Below, piece after piece: positions 41,987 to 50,727 of a stretch of 64,000 nucleotides of DNA. Below the pieces are notes generated by a model. It was not told where the DNA came from. It saw only the letters and a list, made by a program, of their open reading frames with translations, and did not search any database. Made by a program: the position numbers and the translations under genes. Origin of the DNA: JAJNBA01 sp963842295 (GTDB lineage: Bacteria > Actinomycetota > UBA4738 > HRBIN12); assembly GCA_963842295.1 (NCBI GenBank), contig CAWJFY010000004.1, positions 62,001 to 126,000 on the forward strand, given 5' to 3'. The stretch's first letter is position 1. Each line of letters begins with the position of its first letter.

Positions 41987-42778
41987 ATGATGGACCGTCG
42001 CCCGTTGATCGCGATCTCGGAGGGGTTCGCCGACTACGGCGACTACTACGGGTTCGGGTACGGCCGCCCGCTGCTGGCAGCGGGCGCGCTTCCGGTCCTC
42101 CTGCCGTACTACGAGCGGGAAGAGGACCGGGTCGACCTGATCGAACGCGTCGACGGGCTCGTGCTCGCCGGCGGGCGAGACATCGAGGCGTGGCGGTACG
42201 GCCGTGAAGATCCTCACCCGAAGCACCTGTCCGGCCAGCCCCATCTGGACGAGATCGATCTCTCCTACGCGCTGCTCGCCGTGGAGGAAGAGGTCCCAGT
42301 CCTCGGTGTGTGCCGAGGCTGCCAAGTCCTGAACGTCGCGCTGGGGGGCACGCTCTACGGAGATCTCGACGAGTTCCCAGGCGGTGGTGCGGATCACCCG
42401 GGCGCGAAGTGGGACGAGTGGCGAGCCCTGGTCGCGGCGACACTCGGGGGGACCGAGCGCCCCCCGCACCCGGCCCATCCGGTCGAAGTGAAGCCGGGCT
42501 CGCTCCTCGCGTCACACCTCGGCGAGCGACACGAGGTCGACAGCTACCACCATCAGGCGGTGAAGGATCTGGGGACCGGTCTGGAGGCGGTCGCCTGGGC
42601 GCCGCACGGAACGATCGAGGCTGTGGAGATGCCGGGTTCGTCGTCGTTCGTCCTGGGCGTCCAATGGGAGCTCCACGAGGAGTGGCAGGACGACGAGCGG
42701 ATGCTCGGGATCTGGGAGGCCTTCGTCGACGACGCCCGCCGGCGGATGGAGGAGCATGATCAGGTCGGGGTGCCCTGA
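41987..42778 (+). CDS. PuuD-like class I glutamine amidotransferase (gamma-glutamyl amide hydrolase)
   Basis: Peptidase C26 / gamma-glutamyl-GABA hydrolase family protein, 263 residues. It has GGRDIE, the nucleophile elbow GVCRGCQVLNVALGG and the histidine loop DSYHHQAVKDLG. The C-terminal triad motif, usually GVQWHPE, reads GVQWELHEEW, as if two residues were inserted before the His-x-Glu pair. Relatives cleave gamma-glutamyl amides of amines. Next to GMAS it could recycle gamma-glutamylmethylamide or act on a second glutamylated amine. Confidence 0.82.
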   Translation: MMDRRPLIAISEGFADYGDYYGFGYGRPLLAAGALPVLLPYYEREEDRVDLIERVDGLVLAGGRDIEAWRYGREDPHPKHLSGQPHLDEIDLSYALLAVEEEVPVLGVCRGCQVLNVALGGTLYGDLDEFPGGGADHPGAKWDEWRALVAATLGGTERPPHPAHPVEVKPGSLLASHLGERHEVDSYHHQAVKDLGTGLEAVAWAPHGTIEAVEMPGSSSFVLGVQWELHEEWQDDERMLGIWEAFVDDARRRMEEHDQVGVP

Positions 42779-42827
42779 GCACGCCGTTCGAGACCCTAGA
42801 ATCGCCCCCGGATCGAGTCTCGAAGGG

Positions 42828-42833
42828 TAGGTT
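42828..42833 (+). promoter_or_regulatory. -10 hexamer, leaderless start at 42840
   Basis: TAGGTT, 6 bases, then ATG of the SoxB-like flavoprotein gene. A second hexamer TAGAAT lies upstream at 42797-42802, so two promoters are possible. Confidence 0.45.
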
Positions 42834-42839
42834 CGTACG

Positions 42840-44174
42840 ATGACGCTCCCGGAGCACTCTCGCTACGTCGTGATCGGCGCAGGCGTGCACGGGCTTTCCA
42901 CCGCCTGGCACCTGGCGCGAGAGCTCGAGGCGCGGGGTGAGGGGGACGGGAAGGACGTCGTGCTCCTGGACAAGACCGGCGTCGGCGCCGGACCGTCGGG
43001 GATCGCCTGCGGCGTGATCCGCAACAACTACTTCCAGCCAGCGATGCGCGAGCTGATGGCGCACTCGGTGCAGGTTTGGGAGTCCGATCCGGACGCGTTC
43101 CACTACCACCCGATCGGCTATCTCCAGATCGCACCCGAGGTGATGCGAGCCGACGTCGCGCAGATCTACGAGGAGCAGAAGTCGATCGGCTACCCCTCGG
43201 AGCTCATCGAAGGCGAGGACGACTGCCGGACCTACATGGAGTCGATCTTCTCGGACTGGCAGGCGAAGAACGTCACGGCGGTCCTCCACGAGAAGAAGGG
43301 CGGCTACGCGGAGAACATGGCGTCGATGCGCGGTCTCCGTCGCAAGAGCGAGGCGTTCGACGTCGAGCTCCATGCCCCGGTCACGGTGAACGGGTTCCGG
43401 ATCGAGGGCGGGGCGGTGTCCGCCGTCGAGACCGACCGGGGAGCGATCGCCTGCGAGCAGGTCGTCGTCGCGGCGGGCCCTTGGGTTCGGGACTTCTGGC
43501 ACATGCTCGACCTTCCCGGTGTCATCGACGTGAAGGGGCGGGACGGCAACGTGTACGCGCGACCGATGTGGACGTACTGGTGCCTCCAGGAGGGGACGCT
43601 CGGCGTCGACCCGAGCTACCTGCTCGACAACGAGGGACACATGCCGCCGGTCGTGCACATCGACACCGACGCACCGTTGATCGACGACATGGACGGATCC
43701 GTCGTGAGCGAGGAGCTCTGGGGCATCTACTACAAGCCCGACGTCAACTTCGGCGGTGTCCAGGGCGGGGCGATGCCGTGGGTCGTCGAGCAGCCCGCGG
43801 ATGACGTTGCGGTCGATCCCTACGGCGAGAAGAGCATCGAGTTCGTCGTGACGGAGGAGTTCGAGCGGATGTGGACGGCGGCCCTCGCGCACTGTCACAA
43901 GCGGTTCGAGGGGAAGCGCCCCCTGTACAAGAAGGCACCGACCGGCGGCATCGGTGCCTTCACGCCCGACAGCTTCCCGGTCTTCGACCGATTCGTGGAG
44001 AACGCGTATGTGATCGCCGACTCGAACCACGGCTACAAGATGATCGGGATCGGCGCGCTCGTGGCGAAGGAGCTCCTGGGGGAGCCGCAGGCGCTGCTCG
44101 AGCCCTTCCGGTTCTCCCGGTTCGCCGAGGGTCGGCTGCACCCTGTGAGTCACTCTCCCTACCCCTGGAGCTAG
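42840..44174 (+). CDS. FAD-dependent amine oxidoreductase (SoxB/DAO-like)
   Basis: Glycine-oxidase/DAO-superfamily flavoprotein, 444 residues. The N-terminal FAD motif is YVVIGAGVHGLSTAWHLA. The SoxB-like GPSGIACGVIRNNYFQPAMRELM and C-terminal GIGAFTPDSFPVFDRF plus SNHGYKMIGIGALVAKELL resemble sarcosine/dimethylglycine oxidases. It is therefore a probable oxidase or dehydrogenase of an N-methyl or secondary amino acid. It lies directly after the methylamine operon with its own promoter and is co-transcribed with a flavin reductase-cNMP fusion 2 bases downstream. It is a paralogue of the SoxB at 60909, not a duplicate. Confidence 0.83.
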   Translation: MTLPEHSRYVVIGAGVHGLSTAWHLARELEARGEGDGKDVVLLDKTGVGAGPSGIACGVIRNNYFQPAMRELMAHSVQVWESDPDAFHYHPIGYLQIAPEVMRADVAQIYEEQKSIGYPSELIEGEDDCRTYMESIFSDWQAKNVTAVLHEKKGGYAENMASMRGLRRKSEAFDVELHAPVTVNGFRIEGGAVSAVETDRGAIACEQVVVAAGPWVRDFWHMLDLPGVIDVKGRDGNVYARPMWTYWCLQEGTLGVDPSYLLDNEGHMPPVVHIDTDAPLIDDMDGSVVSEELWGIYYKPDVNFGGVQGGAMPWVVEQPADDVAVDPYGEKSIEFVVTEEFERMWTAALAHCHKRFEGKRPLYKKAPTGGIGAFTPDSFPVFDRFVENAYVIADSNHGYKMIGIGALVAKELLGEPQALLEPFRFSRFAEGRLHPVSHSPYPWS

Positions 44175-44176
44175 CG

Positions 44177-45160
44177 GTGGGCGAGCGCCCAGGCAGCAGG
44201 CAAGCACCGCCGCTCGAGTTCGATCTGCCGGTCCACGGCGGCTTCGCCCCGGTGGGGATCGGGGAGACGTTCCCGGATGACACCGCGGACGCCGAGGAGC
44301 TCGAGATCGCGGGCGAGCCGGGACAGGATCCGGCGGCAGCGTTCCGCCGCACGCTGGGGATGTTCGCGACGGGCGTCACGGTCGTCACGACCCAGGATGG
44401 CGACCAGGTCCACGGCATGACGGCGAACGCCTTCATGTCCGTCTCGCTTCGCCCCCCGCTCGTGGTGATCTCGGTCGATCGCCGGGCGAAGATGCACGCG
44501 CTCCTCCACGAAGGTCGCCGGTACGGGATCAGCGTGCTCGCGGAGGAGCAGCGGTCCCTGTCGGACCGGTTCGCGGGCCGCACGAGCGAGGGGACGGAGG
44601 AGGTGGAGTTCGACCTGGTGCACGACACGCCCCTCGTCCGCGGGGCGCTCGCTCATCTGGTCGCCAGAGTGGTGCGTTCCAACTGGGGTGGTGACCACTC
44701 GCTGTTCGTGGGACAGGTCGAGTACGCGAGGTACGGGGAGGGGCAGCCGCTCTTGTTCCAGGGCGGGCGATACCAGCACCTCCTCGAGCGCGCCCCTGTG
44801 TTCTCGTCGCTCCCGCCCGAGATCCTCGCCGTGATCACCGCGGAAGGCGTCGAGCGGACGTTCGAGCGGGGGGAGTTCGTCGTGCGAGAGGGTGAGCCGG
44901 GAGACGAGCTCTTCGTGATCATCGAAGGGGAAGCTCGGGTGGAACGGAAAGGAAGCCCACTCTCGACCTTCGGGGAAGGCGAGTTCTTCGGAGAGATCGC
45001 GGTGATCGACGGCCGACCTCGGAGCGCCGACGTCGTGGCGTTGTCGTCGTTGCGAGCCCTCGCGATCTCACGAGACCTCGTGCGGAGCACGATCGAGCGC
45101 GAGCCGCGAGCGGCATGGGCGATGCTGGAGGTGCTCGCCGGCCGCCTCCGCGACGACTGA
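44177..45160 (+). CDS. Flavin reductase-cyclic-nucleotide-binding domain fusion
   Basis: Fusion protein of 327 residues. A flavin-reductase-like (FMN-binding split barrel) domain spans about residues 48-200 (FRRTLGMFATGVTVVTT, NAFMSVSLRPPLVVISVD). A CRP-type cyclic-nucleotide-binding domain spans about 205-327, with the phosphate-binding cassette GEFFGEIAVIDGRPRSA that keeps the GE pair and Arg-Ser/Thr contacts. There is no DNA-binding domain. NAD(P)H:flavin reductase activity gated by cAMP or cGMP is the direct inference. It starts 2 bases after the amine oxidoreductase stop, suggesting it supplies or regenerates reduced flavin for that enzyme. Confidence 0.85.
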   Translation: MGERPGSRQAPPLEFDLPVHGGFAPVGIGETFPDDTADAEELEIAGEPGQDPAAAFRRTLGMFATGVTVVTTQDGDQVHGMTANAFMSVSLRPPLVVISVDRRAKMHALLHEGRRYGISVLAEEQRSLSDRFAGRTSEGTEEVEFDLVHDTPLVRGALAHLVARVVRSNWGGDHSLFVGQVEYARYGEGQPLLFQGGRYQHLLERAPVFSSLPPEILAVITAEGVERTFERGEFVVREGEPGDELFVIIEGEARVERKGSPLSTFGEGEFFGEIAVIDGRPRSADVVALSSLRALAISRDLVRSTIEREPRAAWAMLEVLAGRLRDD

Positions 45161-45182
45161 CAGCCGGACAGACCTTCAGGCT

Positions 45183-47570
45183 TCACAGGCGATACGGGAC
45201 AGCGGACACCACCACGGACGGCTCGAAGAGGAACGTCCCTTTGAGTGTCAGGGCGGTCTGGTTGTGCAGGAGCCGGTGCCATCGTTTCCGGACGACGAAC
45301 TCGGGGATCACGATGGTGACGAACGTCTTCGGATGCTCGTCGAGCAGGTCGCGCACCCACGCATGGATCGGCTCGCCGATCTGGCGATAGGGGGAGTCCA
45401 GAACCTCAAGCGGCAGCTCCGGGTACCGTTCCCACCAGGCCGCTCGGAGCGCCGTGCCCTCCTTGTCGTCGACCTCCACGTGGACGCAGCGGAGCTCGTC
45501 GGCGCGGAGGGAAAGGGCGTATCGGAGGCTCTGATCGGTGGCGTTGTGGGCCCCGGCCACGAGTACGACCGCGACGTGCCGCCAGCCCTCCATCACCCGG
45601 CGGAGATCGTCCGGATGGGTGACCGGCTCCAGCGCTTCGTATCCGGCGTGGTGGGCGACATTGGTCACGACGACGTCCGCCTCGGCCACGAGAGCGGCCT
45701 TGATCCGCTGCACATTCAGGTTGGGGAGCAGGTGCCGCCAGCCGGCCTGCCGAACCGCCTCCGGGATGATGACGTTGACGAGCGCGTTCTCATCAGAGCT
45801 CGCACGGATCTCTCGGGCGAGGTTCCTGATCTCGCTCGAGATGGGCCTCGTCTTCAGTCGGAGCTCGAGGATCTCTCCGAGATGACCCCAGCCCTGCCGC
45901 ATGTACTCGATACCCGTCCCGGTTGGAGCGAAGTGCACGATGCGAACGTCGAGTGGGAAGACGCGCCTCGCGTATGCTGTCGCGAAGGCATCCTCGGGAC
46001 CCGGCTCCCGAACCGGGATCACGACCCGTTGTCGCGGCAGATCACGGACCGGCCCTCGTCGCTCGGGATCTCGGAGGGTCGCCTCGGTTTCCTCGTAGTG
46101 CGTGTTCACCTTCAGGAGCCCGAAGAGCATGAAAGGGATCGCGATCAGGATGATCCACGCGCCGTCGGCGAACTTCGTCGCGGCGATGATCACCGTCATC
46201 ACGGCGGTCACGATCGCCCCGAAGCCGTTGATCGCGAGCCCATTCCTCCAGCCGGGTTCCCGCACGGTGGTGTGACGTTTCGCCATGCCGGCCTGCGAGA
46301 ACGTGAACGAGGTGAAGACCCCGATCGCGTAGAGCGGGATCAGGTTCGTCACACTCGCCTGGAACACGATGATGAGCACTCCCGCGAAGGCGGACAGGAC
46401 GACGATCCCGTTCGAGAAGACGAGACGATCGCCGTAGCGAGTCAGCTGCTTCGGGAGGAAATGGTCGCCCGCGTGGAAGCTCGCGAGGCGCGGGAAGTCG
46501 GCGTAGCTGGTGTTCGCCGCGAGCACGAGGATCAACATCGTTGCCACCTGGACCGCGATGAAGAGCGCGTCGCCGATCCCGGAGCCTCCGAACACCGTCC
46601 TCGCGATCTGCGCGAGGACCGTGACCTTCTCGTCGGGGTCGGGCACGATGTGCATCCGGGCCGCGAGGATCGAGAGGCCGAAGAACATCGCCCCAAGGAG
46701 CGACCCCATCCACATGAGGGTCGTGATCGCGTTCTTCCATTCGGGAGGCTTGAAGGCGGGAACCCCGTTGGAGATCGCCTCGACGCCTGTGACGGCTGCC
46801 CCACCGGAGGCGAAGGCGCGAAGCACGAGGAAGACCAGAGCGAACCCCGCGATCGACTCCGTCGGCGGCACGGGGAACTGCGAGGTGGGCTCAGCCAGCG
46901 TTCCGGTGAACAGGCGGAAGAATGAGGCGCTCAGGAGAACGCCCATCATCAACAGGAAGAAGTACGTTGGGAGCGCGAAGATCCGCCCCGATTCGCGGAC
47001 GCCTCGGAGGTTCCCCAGGGTCAAGATGACGACGAACCCGAGCGAGATCGGCACCCGCCATGTGTGGAGTCCCCCGTAGATGGAGGTCAGCGCGGCCGTT
47101 CCCGCCGAAACCGACACGGAGACGGTCAGGATGTAGTCGGTGAGGAGTGCCACCCCTGCGACCTGGGCCGGTTTGACGCCGAAGTTGTCACGCGTCACCA
47201 AGTAGGCACCGCCGGCTTGCGGGTACGCACGGATCGTCTGCCGATACGAGAACAGAAGGACACCGAGTACCAGGAGCAACGCGATCGTGATCGGTACGAC
47301 CTTCGAGAAAGCGGCCGTACCCAGGCCGGCGACGATCAGGACGCGCAGGATCTCCTCCGTCGCGTAGGCCGACGACGACAAGTTGTCGCTCGCGAAGACC
47401 GCGAGCGCGGTCGGTTTTCCGAGTCGCTCGTGGATCAACCGCTCGGTCGCGAGTGGCGCTCCGACGATCTTGCGCTTGAGGCGCGATGCGCGGTGAAGGC
47501 GAACGGGACGAGCGGGGACGGCCGTCGTCGGCATCCCTGAGGTGGGTGTCACCCTTTCCACTTGCTTCAT
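45183..47570 (-). CDS. kimA: KimA-like APC-superfamily potassium importer
   Basis: APC-superfamily transporter of 795 residues. About twelve membrane helices occupy residues 60-500, with the family helix-1 segment SSSAYATEEILRVL, AYPQAGGAYLVTRDNFG and SYADFPRLASFHAGD. The C-terminal 290 residues are cytoplasmic and look like two tandem USP-like sandwiches (QRVVIPV and HVAVVLVAGAHNATDQSLRYA). This matches the KimA/YdaO-type high-affinity K+ importers of Bacillus relatives that have long cytoplasmic tails. It is divergent from a KdpD-like kinase/KdpE-like regulator pair, which supports potassium. An amino-acid permease role is the alternative. Confidence 0.78.
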   Translation of the reverse strand: MKQVERVTPTSGMPTTAVPARPVRLHRASRLKRKIVGAPLATERLIHERLGKPTALAVFASDNLSSSAYATEEILRVLIVAGLGTAAFSKVVPITIALLLVLGVLLFSYRQTIRAYPQAGGAYLVTRDNFGVKPAQVAGVALLTDYILTVSVSVSAGTAALTSIYGGLHTWRVPISLGFVVILTLGNLRGVRESGRIFALPTYFFLLMMGVLLSASFFRLFTGTLAEPTSQFPVPPTESIAGFALVFLVLRAFASGGAAVTGVEAISNGVPAFKPPEWKNAITTLMWMGSLLGAMFFGLSILAARMHIVPDPDEKVTVLAQIARTVFGGSGIGDALFIAVQVATMLILVLAANTSYADFPRLASFHAGDHFLPKQLTRYGDRLVFSNGIVVLSAFAGVLIIVFQASVTNLIPLYAIGVFTSFTFSQAGMAKRHTTVREPGWRNGLAINGFGAIVTAVMTVIIAATKFADGAWIILIAIPFMLFGLLKVNTHYEETEATLRDPERRGPVRDLPRQRVVIPVREPGPEDAFATAYARRVFPLDVRIVHFAPTGTGIEYMRQGWGHLGEILELRLKTRPISSEIRNLAREIRASSDENALVNVIIPEAVRQAGWRHLLPNLNVQRIKAALVAEADVVVTNVAHHAGYEALEPVTHPDDLRRVMEGWRHVAVVLVAGAHNATDQSLRYALSLRADELRCVHVEVDDKEGTALRAAWWERYPELPLEVLDSPYRQIGEPIHAWVRDLLDEHPKTFVTIVIPEFVVRKRWHRLLHNQTALTLKGTFLFEPSVVVSAVPYRL

Positions 47571-47604
47571 GCCCGCAGTGTCGGATGCTTCTCGTCAGCG
47601 TCCG

Positions 47605-47649
47605 CTCAAGATGCGGGAGCTCCATGTCAAGAAATCCTCAAGATGCGGG
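47605..47649. promoter_or_regulatory. 13-bp direct repeats in the kimA/kinase divergent region
   Basis: CTCAAGATGCGGG occurs at 47605-47617 and again at 47637-47649, 32 bases apart (about three helical turns). A further TCAGCGTCC is repeated on both sides. This fits a response-regulator binding site controlling the potassium gene and the kinase. A TTGACA lies between them on the minus strand (47625-47630), without a matching -10. Confidence 0.55.
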
Positions 47650-47694
47650 GCCTTCAGATCAGCGTCCAGAAGGGCGTATGCGAGACTCAGAAAG

Positions 47695-49164
47695 ATGAGG
47701 AAGCTGCTCGCTCCCAAGCCTGTCTCTCGGGCGCTCACACTCGCGGTCGGGGCCTTCTTCCCCGCGGTCGCGGTGGGGATCGCGCTCATCCTCGGCTCGC
47801 GGAACCTGGCAGTGGCGACTTCTCTTTGCTTGCTGGCGGTGGTCGCCTCGGCCGCCGTCGCCGGCCGAGGAAGCGGGATCATCGCCTCCCTCTTCGCGTT
47901 CCTCGGACTCAACTTCTTCTTCACGGAGCCACATCACAGTCTCGTGGTCAGGCACGCTTCCGATGTCATCGCCCTGATCGCCTTCCTCCTGTCTGCGCTC
48001 ATCGTCGGAGCCCTCCTCAGCAAGGTTCGTGAGGAGCGTTCCCGGGCTGAGCGGCGCGCGACCGAGGCGCTCTTCCTTAACCGAACGACCGAGCGGTTCA
48101 TCTCCAGCGACTCACTCGATCTCATCCTGAGCGGTCTCGCGGACGCGCTCGTGGGGCTCTTCGGGCTCGCCAGCTGTGAGATCTCGACGTTGGTCGGTGT
48201 CGGGAGGGCGACTGCGGATGATGTCGGGGTTGGAGGTGGTCCCACGATTTCCATACCACTCTTGACCCGGTCGGGAACGTTCGGTTCCCTGACGGTGACC
48301 CGGGCCGCGGGTGCGGAGGCGTTCTCCCCTCCCGAGCTCGGCCTGATGAAGACGCTTGCAGCGCAAACGGCGATCGCGATCGAGCGGGCATCGCTGGACG
48401 GCGAGATCCGGGAGGCCCGGATGCAGGTGGAGACGAACGCGCTTCGGGCCGCGCTCTTCTCCTCGGTCACGCACGACCTCCGGACGCCCCTCTCATCGAT
48501 CAAGGCGAGCGCGTCGGGCTTGCTCGCCGAGGGTGCCCACTACAGTGACGAGGAGCGGCGCGACGTGCTTCGCACGGTGGTGGAAGAAGCCGATCACCTG
48601 AACCTGATCGTCGGCAATCTCCTGGATCTCGCCCGCATGCGCGCAGGTGCGCTCGTTCCCTCGAAGCAGCCGATCCTCATCGACGAGGTGATCGGCTCGG
48701 TGCTCCAGCGGATGCGACGCTCTTTGGAAAGCGTCGTTGTCCGGACGACGATCCGTCCTGAGCTTCCGACCGTCGACGCCGATCCCGTCCAGATCGGGCA
48801 GGTCCTCTCGAACATCATCGAGAACGCGATCCGCTTCTCCTCTCCGGGAAGCGAGATCCAGATCTCGGCCGCTCGCTGGCGGTCGGCGGTCCAGGTGCGC
48901 GTGACCGATCAGGGCTCGGGGATCGCCGTCGCCGACCGCGAGCGCGTGTTCGAGGAGTTCTACCACCGGGACGCGGGAAGGGGACGGGGTGGGACCGGCC
49001 TCGGACTGGCGATCGCGCGAGCGGTGGTGGTCGCACATGGCGGCACGATCTGGGTGGGTGCGGCCCCGGGTGGAGGAACCGCAGTGAGTTTCGAGCTTCC
49101 GATCACGAAGGAAGGCCAACACGGCTCTCCGTCCACTTCCGTTCCCGGGAGCGTGGCGACGTGA
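47695..49164 (+). CDS. KdpD-like sensor histidine kinase
   Basis: Membrane histidine kinase of 489 residues. Residues about 10-110 are the DUF4118 four-helix membrane domain of KdpD, without KdpD's N-terminal universal-stress-like sensor. A GAF-like linker follows (about 130-270), then a HisKA dimerisation domain with the phospho-histidine in FSSVTHDLRTPLSSIKAS, and an ATP-binding domain with NIIENAIRFS, DQGSGIAVADRERVFEEF and GTGLGLAIARAVV. ATG 47695 was chosen because it begins at the membrane domain; the frame is open to 47542. Its stop overlaps the regulator GTG by 4 bases. Confidence 0.87.
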   Translation: MRKLLAPKPVSRALTLAVGAFFPAVAVGIALILGSRNLAVATSLCLLAVVASAAVAGRGSGIIASLFAFLGLNFFFTEPHHSLVVRHASDVIALIAFLLSALIVGALLSKVREERSRAERRATEALFLNRTTERFISSDSLDLILSGLADALVGLFGLASCEISTLVGVGRATADDVGVGGGPTISIPLLTRSGTFGSLTVTRAAGAEAFSPPELGLMKTLAAQTAIAIERASLDGEIREARMQVETNALRAALFSSVTHDLRTPLSSIKASASGLLAEGAHYSDEERRDVLRTVVEEADHLNLIVGNLLDLARMRAGALVPSKQPILIDEVIGSVLQRMRRSLESVVVRTTIRPELPTVDADPVQIGQVLSNIIENAIRFSSPGSEIQISAARWRSAVQVRVTDQGSGIAVADRERVFEEFYHRDAGRGRGGTGLGLAIARAVVVAHGGTIWVGAAPGGGTAVSFELPITKEGQHGSPSTSVPGSVAT

Positions 49165-49862
49165 CTCGGGTCCTGGTGATCGATGACGAGCCGCAGATCC
49201 GCCGAGCCCTGCGTCGGTCACTCGAGGCGCAGGACTACGAGGTCGCGACGGCAGAGGGGGCCGAGGAAGGGCTCGCGCTGGCGGCCGCCCGCACGCCGAA
49301 TCTCGTCGTGCTGGATCTCGGCCTGCCGGACCTCGACGGCACCGAGGTGATCCGTAGGCTCCGCTCGTGGACCGATGTGCCGGTGATCGTGTTGTCGGTG
49401 CGCGAGGGACGGTCCGACAAGATCGAAGCGCTCGACGCCGGCGCGGATGACTACGTGACGAAGCCGTTCGACGTGGAAGAGTTGCTGGCGAGGATGCGAG
49501 CCGCGCTTCGGCGAACGGATGACGACCTCGCGGCGGAGCCCGAGTTGCGCTTCGGCGATCTCCAGGTGGATCTCGGCCGCCGACTCGTCCAGTTCGAGGG
49601 CGATCCTTTGCATCTGACCCCGTACGAGTACGCCATCCTCGAAGCGATGGTCACGAATCCCGGCAAGCTGCTGACCCACCAGTGGCTCCTCAGGAAGGTA
49701 TGGGGTCGGGGATACGGGAACGAGAGCCACTATCTCCACGTGTACGTCAGACAGCTCAGGCAGAAGCTCGGCGACGATGCAGCGATGCCTCGATTCATCA
49801 TCACCGAGCCCGGCGTCGGCTATCGCTGGGGCCCCGACGCGTCGACTGACCGTTCCCTCTAG
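49161..49862 (+). CDS. OmpR/PhoB-type (KdpE-like) response regulator
   Basis: Response regulator of 233 residues. The receiver domain has the intact acidic pocket (VLVIDDEPQIR), the phospho-aspartate in LVVLDLGLPDLDG, the T/S residue in VLSVREGRSD and the lysine in DDYVTKPFD. The winged-helix domain has LTPYEYAILEAMVTNPGKLLT and YLHVYVRQLRQKLG. It pairs with the preceding kinase through a 4-base GTGA overlap and probably controls the divergent KimA-like importer. It shares its stop region with the convergent dioxygenase gene (4-base overlap). Confidence 0.92.
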   Translation: MTRVLVIDDEPQIRRALRRSLEAQDYEVATAEGAEEGLALAAARTPNLVVLDLGLPDLDGTEVIRRLRSWTDVPVIVLSVREGRSDKIEALDAGADDYVTKPFDVEELLARMRAALRRTDDDLAAEPELRFGDLQVDLGRRLVQFEGDPLHLTPYEYAILEAMVTNPGKLLTHQWLLRKVWGRGYGNESHYLHVYVRQLRQKLGDDAAMPRFIITEPGVGYRWGPDASTDRSL

Positions 49863-50725
49863 TCGATGTCGGGGAGCTCGTCGAGCCACGCCGTTCGATG
49901 GCCCGTCTCATCCCAGAGCACGGGGAAGAACGACTCGTCCATCGCGGTGTCGCCGCGACGCCGGTAGCGCGAGTAGATGAGGTCGACGTTGCGATGGTGG
50001 AAGCGCGCGGTGGTGGGAAGCATGTGGGAGACGAGGGCCATCCGGGCCACCGTGCCGCTCGTGTTGGGCTCGGAGCCGTGCCACGTGAGGTTGTGGTGGA
50101 ACGCGCCGCCGCCGGGCTTCACGACGACCGGCACGATCTCCATCTCGGCGTCGGCGGGCTTGGCGTCCCGCACGCCGGCGAGCCAGTCCTCGGGCGCGTG
50201 GAACTGCGAGCGCTCCGGCGGGGTCCACGGCCAGTGGTTGGAGCCGCGGACGTAGGCGATCGGCCCGGCGTCGGCCTGCGTCTCGTGTAGCGACATCCAG
50301 CAGGTGACCATCTCCGGCGGCACGAGGTAGTCGGCGTAGGACCCGTCCTGGTGGAAGCCGATCGCCTTCGTCCCGGGCGGCTTCCAGAGCACGTTGTCCT
50401 GGAGGATCCGCACCCCTGGGTAGCTCATCAGCTGGGCGGCGAGCCGACCGATCCTCGCGGACAGGACCTGTGCCGCGATCACGGTGTCCGCGCGCCAGGC
50501 GTTGCAGAGCTGCCGGGTGCGATCCTCCGGATCGCGACCCTTGACCCAGTTGACCTCGTCCGGCTTGATCCCCGTCTCGTACTCGCCGTCGAACAATCGA
50601 AGGTAGCGCTGTTCCAGCAGCTCCAGCGCTTTGTCGGAGATCAAGCCCTCCTCGACCAGGAGGAAGCCGTCTCGGTGGAACGACTCGACCTGCTCGGGGG
50701 AGAGGGAGTCGACCAGCTTCGCCAT
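49859..50725 (-). CDS. Phytanoyl-CoA dioxygenase-family Fe(II)/2-oxoglutarate oxygenase
   Basis: Non-haem iron dioxygenase of the PhyH family, 288 residues. The iron triad is visible as HQDGSYADYL (His-x-Asp) and HHNLTWHGSEPNTS (His), with a later arginine for 2-oxoglutarate. Such enzymes hydroxylate small substrates such as ectoine, proline betaine-like compounds or CoA esters, and can demethylate via hydroxymethyl intermediates. It begins 2 bases after the stop of the DUF1989-GcvT gene, so it is the third gene of that operon. Confidence 0.85.
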   Translation of the reverse strand: MAKLVDSLSPEQVESFHRDGFLLVEEGLISDKALELLEQRYLRLFDGEYETGIKPDEVNWVKGRDPEDRTRQLCNAWRADTVIAAQVLSARIGRLAAQLMSYPGVRILQDNVLWKPPGTKAIGFHQDGSYADYLVPPEMVTCWMSLHETQADAGPIAYVRGSNHWPWTPPERSQFHAPEDWLAGVRDAKPADAEMEIVPVVVKPGGGAFHHNLTWHGSEPNTSGTVARMALVSHMLPTTARFHHRNVDLIYSRYRRRGDTAMDESFFPVLWDETGHRTAWLDELPDID

Positions 50726-50727
50726 CG

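Noticed and set aside
47571..47694. c-di-AMP (ydaO) riboswitch upstream of the KimA-like gene
   Set aside because: I looked for its conserved paired elements and did not find them in the 124-base region; direct repeats explain the structure better.
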